Assembly (NCBI GenBank): GCA_022432975.1
Contig: CM039509.1
Span: 21,793,432 to 21,857,431 of the forward strand
Direction of reading: 5' to 3'
DNA length: 64,000 nucleotides
Source: Begonia masoniana
Lineage: Eukaryota > Streptophyta > Magnoliopsida > Cucurbitales > Begoniaceae
The notes under the pieces are model-generated. The model saw nothing but the letters and a program-made list of their open reading frames with translations, searched no databases and was not told the DNA's origin. Of the stretch, positions 33,295 through 43,851 are shown piece by piece. The translations under genes and the position numbers were made by a program. Position 1 is the first letter of the stretch. Each line of letters starts with the position of its first letter.

Positions 33295-35542
33295 CAATAG
33301 TAATAATGATGATAACGATAGGCTTGAGAATAGAAAAGTAAGAAGATAGAAACTGGGTAAGAAAGAGTTGTAGGTGAACCTCGAAGAGAAAATAGTAGGT
33401 TACGTATAGGACAATAAGGACCAAATAGAAGTATAGTTATACATTAGTAGGATTAGTTTGATTTAATCAACGGAGTTGCGCACTTAAGGTTTAGTAACAA
33501 TTAGAGTAATACACCCTATGAGATATGGTTTATAAGTAGGTAAGGATTATGTCTAATTGACAACCCCCTTGGAGTATCGGAATACGACTAATCAAGAAAG
33601 ACGAAGGTTTAGATATAAACCTATTAAGGAATGACCTAGATTGTTGTAATACTTGGAGTGTGTTTAATTAGAGGATGTACCGTAGAAATCGTATATTAGT
33701 GATTCGTGTGAAGCTAAGAGTGTCTAAATTAAGATAGAATTCAAGAGTTAAACTTAGAGAATTGAAGTCATGTGCATGGTGATACTCTAGATACCGAAAT
33801 TTGTTGTTCTCTAGGAAATGAGTACCACCAAAGACACCTTAGAAGACTAATCCATAAAGGAAGATATTAATCTGTGAGAAGATTTTAACCGACTTATTAG
33901 GTGGGAGGTCTAGCGAAGTTAAGAATAATCAACGAGTTGTGGACATGTCAGGCAGTTAGGGTTGCTCGATTGGATTATGAAGCAAAAGATATAGGAGTTA
34001 AGTTGTAAACCTATAGTTGGTACAATTTAAACTAAGAGCCACGAACATGAGGTTGACCTTCGAGATGAATATAGGAGCATCGGTGTTCGAGGAATTAGAC
34101 GGATAAACCTTGGCGTAGGGATGTTTATGACTTTATTTGAATATAGAGGTGTAAGGTTGGAGAACTTGAAGAGAATCGGATGGAGGGCGTAAACTTACCT
34201 ACAACAAGTTTGCTAACAAGAAAATTGTTAGACAAATTATTGTGAAGTAGACAAGTAGAGTATTTGAACCCGACTAGGAGGAACGAAAGAGGATTGACCA
34301 TTGTGTAACTTTGAAGAAATCCTCGTAGGATATTAGAGGTAAGTGCAAAGGATGGTTAGATTAAAAGAGAAGAGTTAAGATTAGAAGCCTAGTTCGATGG
34401 CTAATGTCGGGCGATTTGTGAAATTCACAATATGTTGAATAGAAAATGTAAGTTGCTCGGAAAGCCATTTAAAGTAAACTTAGAATGGGACAAGTTAGAA
34501 AAGCTCCGAAAGACCGATGGATGCATTAGAGACTTAAGGTTATAATAAATAGTTAAAACAATTCTATGGTCAAAACTTGGGGATTCCATTGTACATGGAG
34601 TTAATAAGGAAATTGAGCTAAGCAGATGAGGATAATGTATATAGTATTTAGCAAAGGACATAACGATAGAATTCGTTGAGGTAGCTTAGAACAAAAAAAA
34701 AATGATATTTATAGCGTCTTAGTTACAAAGGGATCGGAATTCTAAGCGAGTGGTAACTTTGTCCCCAGATGGACTCGTCGGGGCCTCGGGGAAATCTCGA
34801 GGAGATGGTTTGTGAGATTTAGAGATTTAAGTCTTAGTTGAGAATTTCTTTTATTAAGACCCGCGAGGTGCCCAAGGAAGTTAAGTTATTTCGAGAATTG
34901 AGGATAAGAGGCAATCTTTAGTAGAAACCAATTAATAAGTGAGAGAGAGTTTAATGTTTTGGGTGACTAAATGCAAACCAACACGTGCTCGGGGCGTTAA
35001 GTGTCAAGTACGCAGTTAGAGATCGTTTGGTTAAGACCGAGAGATTTGGTAAGAGTTGATGCGTAAACTGAAAGTGAGGACTACGATTAGGGAGTTAATG
35101 TAGAAATTCGGTGGGTGTGCATCCCGATTGTGAACAGGATCAAGGGAATTGCGTCGAGGTATGGGTTACAGCACAGAATTTAATGAAATTGTAGGCATTC
35201 AATTTGGCTGGTGTTAGGAAGCTTAGGTATGGCTCTGACCAAAATATGTTGGAAGTTGGTACATGCGCAAGTATTAAAGTGACAAATATGTTGTCGGGAT
35301 AATTGGTTGAGATTTAAAAATTTATATTCGTGCTTAGTGCGTGAAAGAGGATGTGTACGATCAAATCGAAAGTAGGGGATACGAAATTAAGGCCAATGTT
35401 AGAGAATATAGTAGGGTTTCGGTTTAGAACCACGAAGAAGGACCAAAAGTACAGATGGTTTACCGAAGTAAAAATGTCGCATGACATGGGACATAAATAT
35501 CAAGGACCATAAGGTATGACAAATTTTGAGGACAAAATTCTA
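33295..35542 (+). other. non-coding spacer replacing pol
   Basis: About 2.25 kb, AG/T-rich, with no ORF and no recognisable RT or integrase motif. Long stretches align by eye with the reverse complement of 43852-45629. For example, GTCTAATTGACAACC and ATTGTTGTAATA occur in both, in the same order and distance from gag, as do the last bases ATTTTGAGGACAAAATT before the polypurine tract. Confidence 0.7.
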
Positions 35543-35546
35543 AATA

Positions 35547-35558
35547 AGGTGGGTGGAA
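35547..35558 (+). other. polypurine tract
   Basis: AAGGTGGGTGGAA-type purine run directly before the LTR at 35559; the presumed plus-strand primer. Confidence 0.75.
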
Positions 35559-35925
35559 TGTAATATCCGGCTTAATCGGATTTTGGATTTAATATATTAT
35601 ATTATATGTGGCATTTTTGGTAAATATGTCAAATTAAGTCAGTTTCGCAAACGGAAAGCGTTAATACGATCCTAACGATTAATTGGAATTTTAAGGAATT
35701 TTGGAGAATTTTCGGAATAATAACGCTATATTCCGAGTAATTACGTTTCTCGTAAAACGAATGACGTTTTAGTAAAAATAGTAAACGCGGTCCGATTTGC
35801 GAACGAACAGTTTTAATAGAACCCAGATAATAAGTTGGAATTATTGGCGAAATAAGAAAAATTCGAATGGTCGAAAACACGAGAGGGCAAAATTAATGTT
35901 TTGTTAAGAAATAGTTTTAATTATA

Positions 35926-35958
<33 letters not shown>

Positions 35959-35971
35959 AATAATAATAATC
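35926..35971. repeat. (ATT)n/(AAT)n microsatellite hairpin
   Basis: About ten ATT units run directly into AATAATAAT units, so the tract is self-complementary and can extrude a hairpin. Confidence 0.85.
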
Positions 35972-36739
35972 AAAACAAAAACAACGAAAAACGTTGTTTT
36001 TCGTTGTTGATTCGAGCCCGAGCACCCGCGACGAACGCGAACGGCGAGCGGCATCCCTCCAACGACGACGCGGCTCCGACGACGAGCAGACTCCGGCGAG
36101 CTGAAGCCAGAGTGCGGTTCAGCCTTTCCGCGCAAAAACCCGATCGAAAACGGTGAGTTCTCCCCTGTTCTTGCTCGATTTCTGGCCGCGAACGTCGAGC
36201 TTGATTGGGCTCCGACCACCGGCCACTTTTGGCCGTTCTTAGCGTCAAATGGCCGAGCATAACGCCGGCTATGGTTGCCGTGCGTTTAAGTGCTCAAATT
36301 GAGCGAAATCAGTGGATGCCCGAATTGGGCATTTCGGGTTTCTTGGGTGAAACCTCGATTTTTACATTTGGTTATGCTAATTGAGCGTATAGGAGGTTGA
36401 TTGGTGAAGAAATTGACGAGAATTAATGGAAAACCGAAAATGGTGAAATTCCCGGCTTAGGGCAGATTCGGGTTTTTGGATTTTCGACCTAGCTAGAGTT
36501 GTTTGTTTTTAAATTCATTTTGGTAGATTGAAATAGGTTATTAGAGGAGTACGTGGCCGCTAGAATCGTTCGATTCCGATAACCGACGCGAAAGTTACGC
36601 ACGTTTTAAGTTTCGGGTTTGTTTTTACCGAACCCAAATTAGTGGCCGTTTAGTTAGATTTTAGTTGGATTAAAGCTTTAGGAAATTGCTTTAGTTAAAG
36701 CTTTGTTAATTTGGACGTCAATGTTGTGTTTTGCCTCAG

Positions 36740-37396
36740 ACAAACAACGCTCGTAGACGGAGCTCAGCGTGCTACGGACGACAGGTAAGTCTCTCGTGAC
36801 TTGTTTGGCCGATTGGCCTACACCATAAGATTTCTTGTTGTTCGAGGAAATTGGAGATTATAGTAAGTGTCGGGCGAATAGGTTGGGTAGTTAGGTTAAT
36901 TTCTTATTAGGTTATGTTTCTATTCGTCTTGATGGTATGCACGTTCATTGTTTGTTATTGCTTTGATTATGTTTATAGTATTGCACATGTTCACGCATCA
37001 TGTTTCTGAAAAGCACGAAAAAGGAATTTCTATGCATGTTTTCATGAAAAGGAAAAGGATAATGTAAATGTATGAATGAATGTAATCTGGTCAAGGAGGT
37101 GGCGGTGGTTCAGACATGGCTGCTTGGGGAGCATGTTTTCCCCCCGGTTAGATACGAGGGGCTATCCAATCGCGGGATGTGCCGCTCCTATCTAGCGAGA
37201 GTGAGGCCACGGTGACATTATGTAATGAAATGAAATGAAATGAATAGCGAAAAGGTAGGAAGCATGTTTTATGAACTGCACGCATAGCATGCATTGCATT
37301 CACGTAGACTTACTGAGCCTTAAGCTCACGACTTATTTTTATGGTGTAGGTGACCTCTACACAGGTGAGGATGAGATCCCTCCACCCGAGGCATGA
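36740..37396 (+). other. LTR mini-ORF, copy 5: exon-like blocks 36740-36784 and 37350-37396
   Basis: Acceptor TTGCCTCAG| at 36739, a 45-nt block, donor ACAG|GTAAGT at 36784/36785, acceptor TGGTGTAG| at 37349, terminal block ending GEDEIPPPEA-stop (TGA 37394-37396). The intron would be 565 nt. The Trp codon of the RSWTEL core is TAG here (36754-36756), so this copy is broken although its splice sites are good. Confidence 0.5.
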
Positions 37397-38000
37397 ACAG
37401 TTGAAGAAAGATGGCCCGTGGGAGTGTGCTGGGCAGTCGACGCGTAATTGACCCGTGGGGATGTAGGTATATGATTTGGGGACTTGATATGAAATGTATA
37501 GTTTGTCATATTAGGATGTTTGGGTTATTCTGGATAGAAATATGTAAGTGATAGGTGTAGGCTATGGTAAATATTGTTGAATTACTATGGATAACGAAAC
37601 TGTTTTGAATTTACAACTTTCTGGAACTGCTTGGGACTTTCTTTTTAAACAGGAGGAATGTTTGGTTTTTAAATGGATCCATGCAGTTCGTTTTCTTGGA
37701 AAATGTGTTTTGTTTACTTATGTCTCGAGTCGTTCTGAGTGAGATTATGGAGGATGTATGAGCGTCAAGAGATTTGATGTTGAACTGTATAATTGAGATG
37801 TAGATAAGAAATGATATTGTCAGGATGTGATGAATTGATGAGTTGAGGAATGATAGAAGGTTGAGTGGTTTTATGTAAACTGTTTTTATATGATAAATGA
37901 ATTTGCTTTAAAGGTTTTCGAGAATGTTTTTAATTGGTTTAGAGGCTTAAAAAGGAAAATTTTATTACGGAAATATGGGTAAGGATTTAGGGGTGTGACA

Positions 38001-38073
38001 GTTATGGTATCAGAGCCTGTACCCAACCGGAATTGTGGCCAACGAGGACGTTGGGCCCTCGAGGGGGGGTGAT
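38001..38073 (+). other. Cassandra internal region with primer site and polypurine tract
   Basis: TGGTATCAGAGCCTGTACCC begins three bases after the gypsy-type LTR and is followed by CCAACGAGGACG and GAGGGGGGGTGAT. This is the same internal region as in the left Cassandra array, so Cassandra sequence resumes exactly at its primer-binding site. Confidence 0.85.
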
Positions 38074-38451
38074 TGTGATGACCCGGATCTGTAAGTATGG
38101 TACGATGGCTGCACGAACCGGAACCCGGATGGCGGTACGTCCGCGCGGGCGAGCCGGAAGGTGACGGGTCGTAAAGAGGGGGTCGTCACAATCCCACAGC
38201 GCTTGGGGAAGTATGTGGAAATGAAACATATGTAAGAGATCCCTCCCTAAATAGCAAGACGCGTTTTGGAGCACAATTGACAACGGATCCCATAAGAACT
38301 CCGAAGTTAAGCGTACTCCGGCGAGAGTAATTCCAGGTTGGATGACCTTCCGGGAAGTGCTCTCGCCAAACAAAGCCGTGAGGGGAGGATATTGGGCTAC
38401 GGCCCAATCCCCAGAGCGGACAATATCTTGCTGGGAAGAGGGGTCGTTACA
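38074..38451 (+). repeat. Cassandra LTR, right of composite
   Basis: 378 bp and almost identical to 31615-31992, with the C box reading GGTTGGATGACC. Confidence 0.9.
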
Positions 38452-38753
38452 GCAATTCCAGGTTGGGTGACCTTCCGGGGAGTTCTCGCCAAACAAAGCC
38501 GTGAGGGGAGGATATTGAGCTGCGGCCCAATCCCCGGAGCAAACAATATCTTGCTGGGAAACGGGGTCGTTACAAATGGTATCAGAGACTGTACCCAACT
38601 GAAAATGTGGCCAACGAGGACGTTGGGCCCCCTAGGGGGGGTCATTGTGATGACCCGAATATGCAAGTATGTGTACGATGGCTGCACGAACTGGAACCCT
38701 GTGGCCCAATCCCCAGAGCGGACAATATCTTGCTGGGAATGGGGGTCTTTACA
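38452..38753 (+). mobile_element. further Cassandra pieces: partial LTR, internal region, deleted LTR
   Basis: A partial LTR from the 5S region onward (38452-38574), an internal region with primer site and polypurine tract (38575-38645), and an LTR missing its 5S centre (38646-38753, ACCCTGTGGCCC junction near 38697). The composite thus belongs to a longer, damaged Cassandra array. Confidence 0.8.
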
Positions 38754-38909
38754 AGAGGAGTCCGATAAAGAAGCTTAAACTGGGAAAGAGTCAGAAAAGA
38801 TAGGATTGTCCCTGCCATCTCCAATTAAGAACCTTCTCTAAGCCAGTCTTGCAGGTCTTTCACCATCTACTTTTCCTTTAGCCTTTTGAGTTTAGAAGTC
38901 AAGGGGTAG
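38754..38909 (+). other. internal 3' end of an unidentified retroelement
   Basis: 156 bp ending in a polypurine-like AAGTCAAGGGGTAG directly before a TG-starting LTR. No coding motif seen. Confidence 0.4.
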
Positions 38910-40241
38910 TGTTGTGCCCCGTAGGCCCATCACACGATCACTGGTACAATTACGTGCTTCATCTAACCTATGTACTTACACACTTTACTATTTTGTAGGT
39001 GACAATTCTTACACCAAATTGGAAGGCATACTTGCCGGTGTAAAGTGGGAGATGGAAGCTCAAGATTAGGAGCAACCGAAGCACGTCATTGCTTGGAAGA
39101 CAAGGCTTGGAGATCTCGAAGCTCACATGAGAATTTGTCTTCCCGAGCATTGACCTCTATGTATTTTTATTTTAAACTTATTGAGCAAACATTGGCCTTT
39201 TTGTTAAGTTTTTATGTAAGCATGCATGTTAAGCATTTAGGGCTAGGTGTATGATAGGTTAGATGTGGCTTGGTTTTGTTTTAAAATGGCTTGAGAACCA
39301 AAGGAAATGGGTTAATAAAGAAAACCGGCTGTTGTACATTGAAGGAAAACAAAACCGCCTGTTGTTTGCTGCTTGAAGAAAATCGACCACTGCTGCTAAT
39401 GAAGAAAACCTTTTGTAGTCCTTTAGATCCTTGAACAAAAATTCAGCAAAGAAGAATATCAGGAAAACCAACGGCAAAACACTTGCCGACGTCTGCACTC
39501 GAAGAAGGAGGGGACCATTTCTGCTTTTGGCTCGAATTCCCTATGCATCCGTGTCGGAGTAGCTTCCTTGCAAGGAAAACGGCAATCTGACATAGAAACA
39601 GGGCTACCCTCAAATCCCTAGCGACAGAGGAATCTCGGCTAAGTCTGCTTCTTCTTCCCGCACCTTTAACGGTTCTCGACCATTATCAAATGCTTCTCCA
39701 GCCACTAGGATGATATAAATCATTGCAATTGGTGACTCTAAAACTTTGGTTCAGGTAATGAGAACAAGTAGACTGTTTCCCTAAGAGTGAAACAGAAAGG
39801 GCTTTCCACCCCACAGGTGAGCTTCGGCTTTGCCGAACAGGAGACAGCCTCCTAGTTCAACAACCCGAGGTTGTTGTTGGACTCCAACACCACTCTCCTC
39901 TCATCCCTTTCAAGGGCTAGAAACCAGAAGGAGGTGGACAGAAACCGATTCCTCAAGTCGACATCTTTCTCTGGAAAGCGTTTTGCCGACGCTAATCATT
40001 TAGTTGCTCGGCCGACTTGAGGTTGTGCAAGTGTCTGTTTGAATCAACTAGACCACGCCATGTCAACTTCACACATGCTTCACTCACACGACACTAATCG
40101 CACTAAAGCTCTCTAATTCTTACTGTATTTCGCCCGTTTGGTTCTCTGTTCTTGAGGTCATTTGGTTTGGCCGAGCACCTGAGTAGCTAACGATCCACTT
40201 AAGTCTTTGCAGGAGCTTAGTTATGGTTTGACCCCCCAACA
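38910..40241 (+). repeat. putative LTR of another retroelement family
   Basis: TGTTGTGCCCCG start, CCCCCCAACA end, then TTTGGTATCAGAGC (primer site at 40244). Its first bases resemble the LTR at 29777 (TGATATGCCCCG), but the body does not align by eye. It has an acceptor-like TCTTTGCAG|G shortly before the 3' end, as that LTR does. Confidence 0.55.
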
Positions 40242-40847
40242 TTTGGTATCAGAGCTCACTTGGCTCTCGCGGTGTGCTGGTTTTTGGGCTACGACCATTT
40301 CCAGATCGTTTAAGGAGCTACAAGCCATCGTGAATCAGTTTGCTGTCCTCTGACCGATATACTATCTCTATGCTGAATGTCCTGTTTTGAGTTTTATTAT
40401 TGTCAGCATGTTGTTTTTGAGCTCTTTGTTAACTACGCATGAAATTTATCTTTGAATGGTACTCAAGTAGTGTTGTGGATTCTGCTGTTTACTGTTTTTA
40501 AGAGTATTACTGCATATTATGGAATCGATTCTGATTTGGTGATCCTGCTGTTTGTTTACTGTGCCAACATTGGTTTCTTAAGTTAAACACTCTAAGCATG
40601 ATATTTTAGTTGCTATTAACGCTTGTGTGATTGCTGTGCCATATGTTTTGTTTCTGTTGGGACCAAACAAAACCAGAACTTCCTGTTTCACATTGTGTTT
40701 TATTTGCTGCTGATAAACTGTTTTCCACCCGGGCGTTGATCTTGTTTTCAAAATAGCTTTTGGCATCAACCATTTCTGGAGATTTAGTTAAGTTCAAATT
40801 TTCAAAAAAGAAAAAAAAAAAGCCAGTAGGGAACTTGACTTTTTGAG
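40242..40847 (+). other. leader of the 38910 element, truncated
   Basis: Begins with the tRNA-Met primer-binding site, continues as T-rich non-coding sequence, and ends near an A-rich stretch (40800-40820) joined to gag of the next array. Confidence 0.45.
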
Positions 40848-41296
40848 CACCAGCTGCGTGAACTCGTTCCTCTTTGCCACTCTCACTGCGCGGCTAAAAT
40901 ACTTGTCAATCGATCCCAAGTCATAACTGATACGTCCGTCGTCGCTTTGATCGAATCCCACCAGAAACGGGCATCCATCGCTAAGTGAAAGGTAGCATAT
41001 GCCACCTTGCTCCCGTTCCCCACCTCGGCATAAGCTAACATATCCTCCATAACTCGGATCCATTCCTCGGCAACAGTAGGATCCGGTGATCGACCATCAA
41101 ATACTGGAGGTCGTAGGCCCTGAAACTTCTGCATGCCCTGGTTGTTGGGAACTATCAAATCCCGAGCCCTCTGGTTCTCTCGATTTACCAAGTCCGTAAT
41201 CTGCTGCGCTTGCCGGTCCATATGCTGAGACTGGCGATCTATCAACTCCGTAAATCGATCTAGCGCGTCATCTCTAGGATCCCTTCCTCGAACCAT
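40848..41296 (-). pseudogene. gag N-terminal fragment of second unit
   Basis: Starts MVRGRDPRDDALDRFTEL, identical in type to the gag at 46724, and runs through the first part of the gag core. A 16-bp deletion near 40908 (relative to 46320-46336) breaks the frame, and the sequence ends at 40848 against unrelated DNA. Confidence 0.85.
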
Positions 41297-41689
41297 TTTA
41301 TGAAAATCCTATACAAATCAAAACAATAATCCTAAGAAACCAAATCAATAAAGCTATAAACAGACTTACAGTTGATGAAGGATTTCCGCGTAGTGGCTGT
41401 GCAGTCGAGCAGTCTACAGAACCGATTTTAAAACCCGGGGGCTCTGATACCATAATTGTAGCGACCCCTAAAACTGTACCCGTTTTTCCCGAATATATAT
41501 ATATATATTTTTTTATCCTAATAAATTTAATTAAACTTTAAGTGGAAGCTAAACCGAAATCGAAACCGGAATCGAAATTGGAATTGAAATCTAACTTTAA
41601 AATCATTTAAAACAATTAAATAAAAACTATATTTAATATAAATTATAATTAAAATAAAGGGAGGGCAGAATCGGAATTCTGCCCTCGAA

Positions 41690-41785
41690 AAGCAGCAGCG
41701 ACCGGGCGCTGCTATTTGCAGCGCACGGTCACCGTGTGCGCTGCATTGTGCAGCGCCCGGGCGCTACACTTTGCAGCGACCCACT
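41690..41785. repeat. GCAGCG palindromic module in LTR
   Basis: Alternating GGGCGCTGC, TTGCAGCGC and GTGTGCGCTGC units form nested inverted repeats. The partner LTR (47125-47232) has an extra unit. Position is equivalent to the GC-rich modules of the other LTRs. Confidence 0.75.
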
Positions 41786-42267
41786 CCCTCCCTTCTGTAT
41801 TTTTGCCTTCTCTTTTCTCACAACAGAGAGCAAAACATATAAACAGCTCTCTGGAATCCGATTCCAGAGAGCAACTCCCTCTTTCTCCTTCACATTCTAG
41901 CACCCTAAACACTTCAATATTCTTTCGATTTCATTCCCAATCATCACTAAACATACTATTCACTATTCCAATACGTGATAAAACTTCCTAAAAACAAATG
42001 GCGTGGATAGTTCTAAAACCGAGCATATCCATAACATTTTCAAAACATTTCTATAACGTTCAAATAACTGTTTTAAACCAAAACATTTCTATAAACAGTT
42101 TACCCAAACAGTTCCAGAATTTCAAAACAAATATCATTACCTAAACATCCTATACATATTCTATCAATTATCCCAAAACGTTCCCAAAATCTATACATAC
42201 TGTCCCCACGGGTCGGTAAAGCATCGACTGCGCAACGCACCACCGCGACCATCATTCGTCAATTGCC

Positions 42268-42907
42268 TCATGCCTCAGGAGGAGGAAGCTCGTCCTCACC
42301 TGTTTTCTCGTAGACACCTACACCATAAAGACATCTATGAGATAAAAATCTCAGTAAGCTCTAGTAAATGCAGATGCGTGCTGTGCATATGAATCTGTAA
42401 ATCATGCATTGTTTTCTTTACTTTGCTTTGCTTTACTTTGCTTTGCTTTACTTTGCTATAAATTGTATACCGAAGGGTCATTACTTTACTGTACTTTTCT
42501 TTGCTTTGCTTTGCTATAAACTGTATACCGAAGGGCCATTTAAACTATATACCGAAGGGTCATTTAAACTGTATACCGTAGGGTCATTCTTTCTTTGCAT
42601 TTACTTTAAAACATCGTGCAGAAATTCATTTTCGTGAACTTTTAAAACACGTGATGCATGAACAGATATGAACATGATATAACTATACAATACAATAAAC
42701 AAGCAACATGTATACCATCCAGACCGAAACAAAATAACCTATAACAATTTAAAACCTAACTACCCGACCAAAGCAATTAAAACAAACAATCCATTAAGAT
42801 CCTCGACGCTACATCGAAGTACGGTGTAGGCCAATCGGCCAGAGAAGATCACGAGAACTTACCTCGCGTCCGTTGCAGCTCGAGCTCCATCCACGAGCGT
42901 TGTTTGT
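42268..42907 (-). other. LTR mini-ORF, copy 6: exon-like blocks 42907-42863 and 42317-42268
   Basis: Acceptor TTGCCTCAG|, 45-nt block with RSWMEL core, donor CGAG|GTAAGT, acceptor TGGTGTAG|GTG, terminal block ending GEDELPPPEA-stop. All four splice-site dinucleotides are intact and the joined frame is open. The partner LTR has the same structure at 48362-48318 and 47767-47718, with RSWTEL. Confidence 0.55.
42416..42590. repeat. CTTTACTTTG and ATACCGAAGGGTCATT tandem repeats
   Basis: A pyrimidine microsatellite (CTTTG/CTTTA units) is followed by about four copies of a 16-24 bp unit containing TATACCGAAGGGTCATT. Copy number differs from the partner LTR (47870-48045). It lies inside the predicted second LTR intron. 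Confidence 0.85.
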
Positions 42908-43851
42908 CTGAGGCAATTTAGAACGATCGATGTTAAAACAAGCTTAAGCTTTTGAACGTCCAAATCGATAAAACCTTAACTAAAAGAATTTCCTAAAGCT
43001 TTAATTCAATCCTTCAAGCTATTTCGCCGAGTAATTACGCGCCCGGTATTTCAAATCCTAACTTATGAGTTTTTCCTAAAAACCCGAAATTTCTCAGATT
43101 TTAACTTTTTCACAATTCAACTTAATTTCGTCCGAAAACGTCTAATACGTTTAATATATACTTAATCGCAGTAAACCTATTAATTACGGACCCTAAATCG
43201 ACATTTTAAATCGAAACCTAAACGAAACCCTAAATGTTTATATTTCGTAAAACTCGAAATAAACGCTCTAAGAACGTAGATTCATACCTAGGGTTGCGAG
43301 AGGAGGAGAAATCACGAAGAAAGCGAAACAAACGGAGGCCGGAACAGAGGTCGGCGCCGAAGATCGTCGGCTGCCAGAGAGCTTTGCTCTCTGGAACTTG
43401 GCGCGGGCAGAGGAGAAAAGAAGAGAAGTGAGGAGAGAAGAGAAATTAGGTTAGTTTATAATATTGGTTTGGAGAATTACCAAAATGCCCTTCTTTGATT
43501 TTTATATTGATTTCGTCCTTCGGTTCGTTAATCGGCCAACAGTTCGGTCTCTCCAATTTTCCTTACTTCACTAATAGGTTCAACTTCTTATTTGAGATTG
43601 AACAAAACTGTCCGTTCGCAATTTGGACATCGTTTACTATTTTTACTAAAACGTCATTTACATTTCGATAAATGTATTTACTCGGAATATAGCGTCTAAA
43701 CTCCGAAAATTCTCATAATTTCCTTAAAATTTCTATTAATCGTTAGGAACATAATGACGCTTTCTTTTCAAGAAACGGGCTTGATTTGACATATTTACTA
43801 AAATGTCATTTATATCAAAATAATAATATCCCGAAAAGCCGGGATATTACA

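Larger units (their letters stand above)
35559..38000 (+). repeat. 3' LTR of gag-only gypsy derivative
   Basis: 2442 bp from TGTAATATCCGG to GGGGTGTGACA. Related to the minus-strand LTRs 41457-43851 and 46885-49242, which also begin TGTAATATCC. It carries the mini reading frame (36740-37396), an ATT microsatellite (35926-35956, then AAT units to 35970) and a GC-rich stretch (35990-36250). Confidence 0.85.
31615..38451 (+). mobile_element. composite: Cassandra LTRs flanking gag, spacer and a foreign LTR
   Basis: Order: Cassandra LTR (31615-31992), tRNA-Met primer site, gag leader and gag (32152-33294), non-coding spacer, polypurine tract, gypsy-type LTR (35559-38000), Cassandra primer site with short internal region (38001-38073), Cassandra LTR (38074-38451). 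The two Cassandra LTRs differ at about one base seen (GGTTGGGTG against GGTTGGATG), so they look like the pair of one recent insertion. The inserted block starts and ends exactly at primer-binding sites. Confidence 0.8.
41457..43851 (-). repeat. shared middle LTR of the gag-only array
   Basis: 2395 bp from TGTAATATCCCGGC (43851) to GGGGTCGCTACA (41457), nearly identical to 46885-49242. It has about 70 bp near 43337-43405 missing from the partner. A primer-binding site (GCTCTGATACCA, 41441-41452) and a polypurine tract adjoin its two ends. Confidence 0.9.

Noticed and set aside
35917..36260. Two overlapping minus-strand ORFs with Asn or Arg runs
   Set aside because: They read through the ATT microsatellite and the GC-rich LTR module in antisense to the element.
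42404..42637. Membrane-like ORF rich in FALLYFALL
   Set aside because: Translation of the CTTTG/CTTTA microsatellite; unit number changes between LTR copies.
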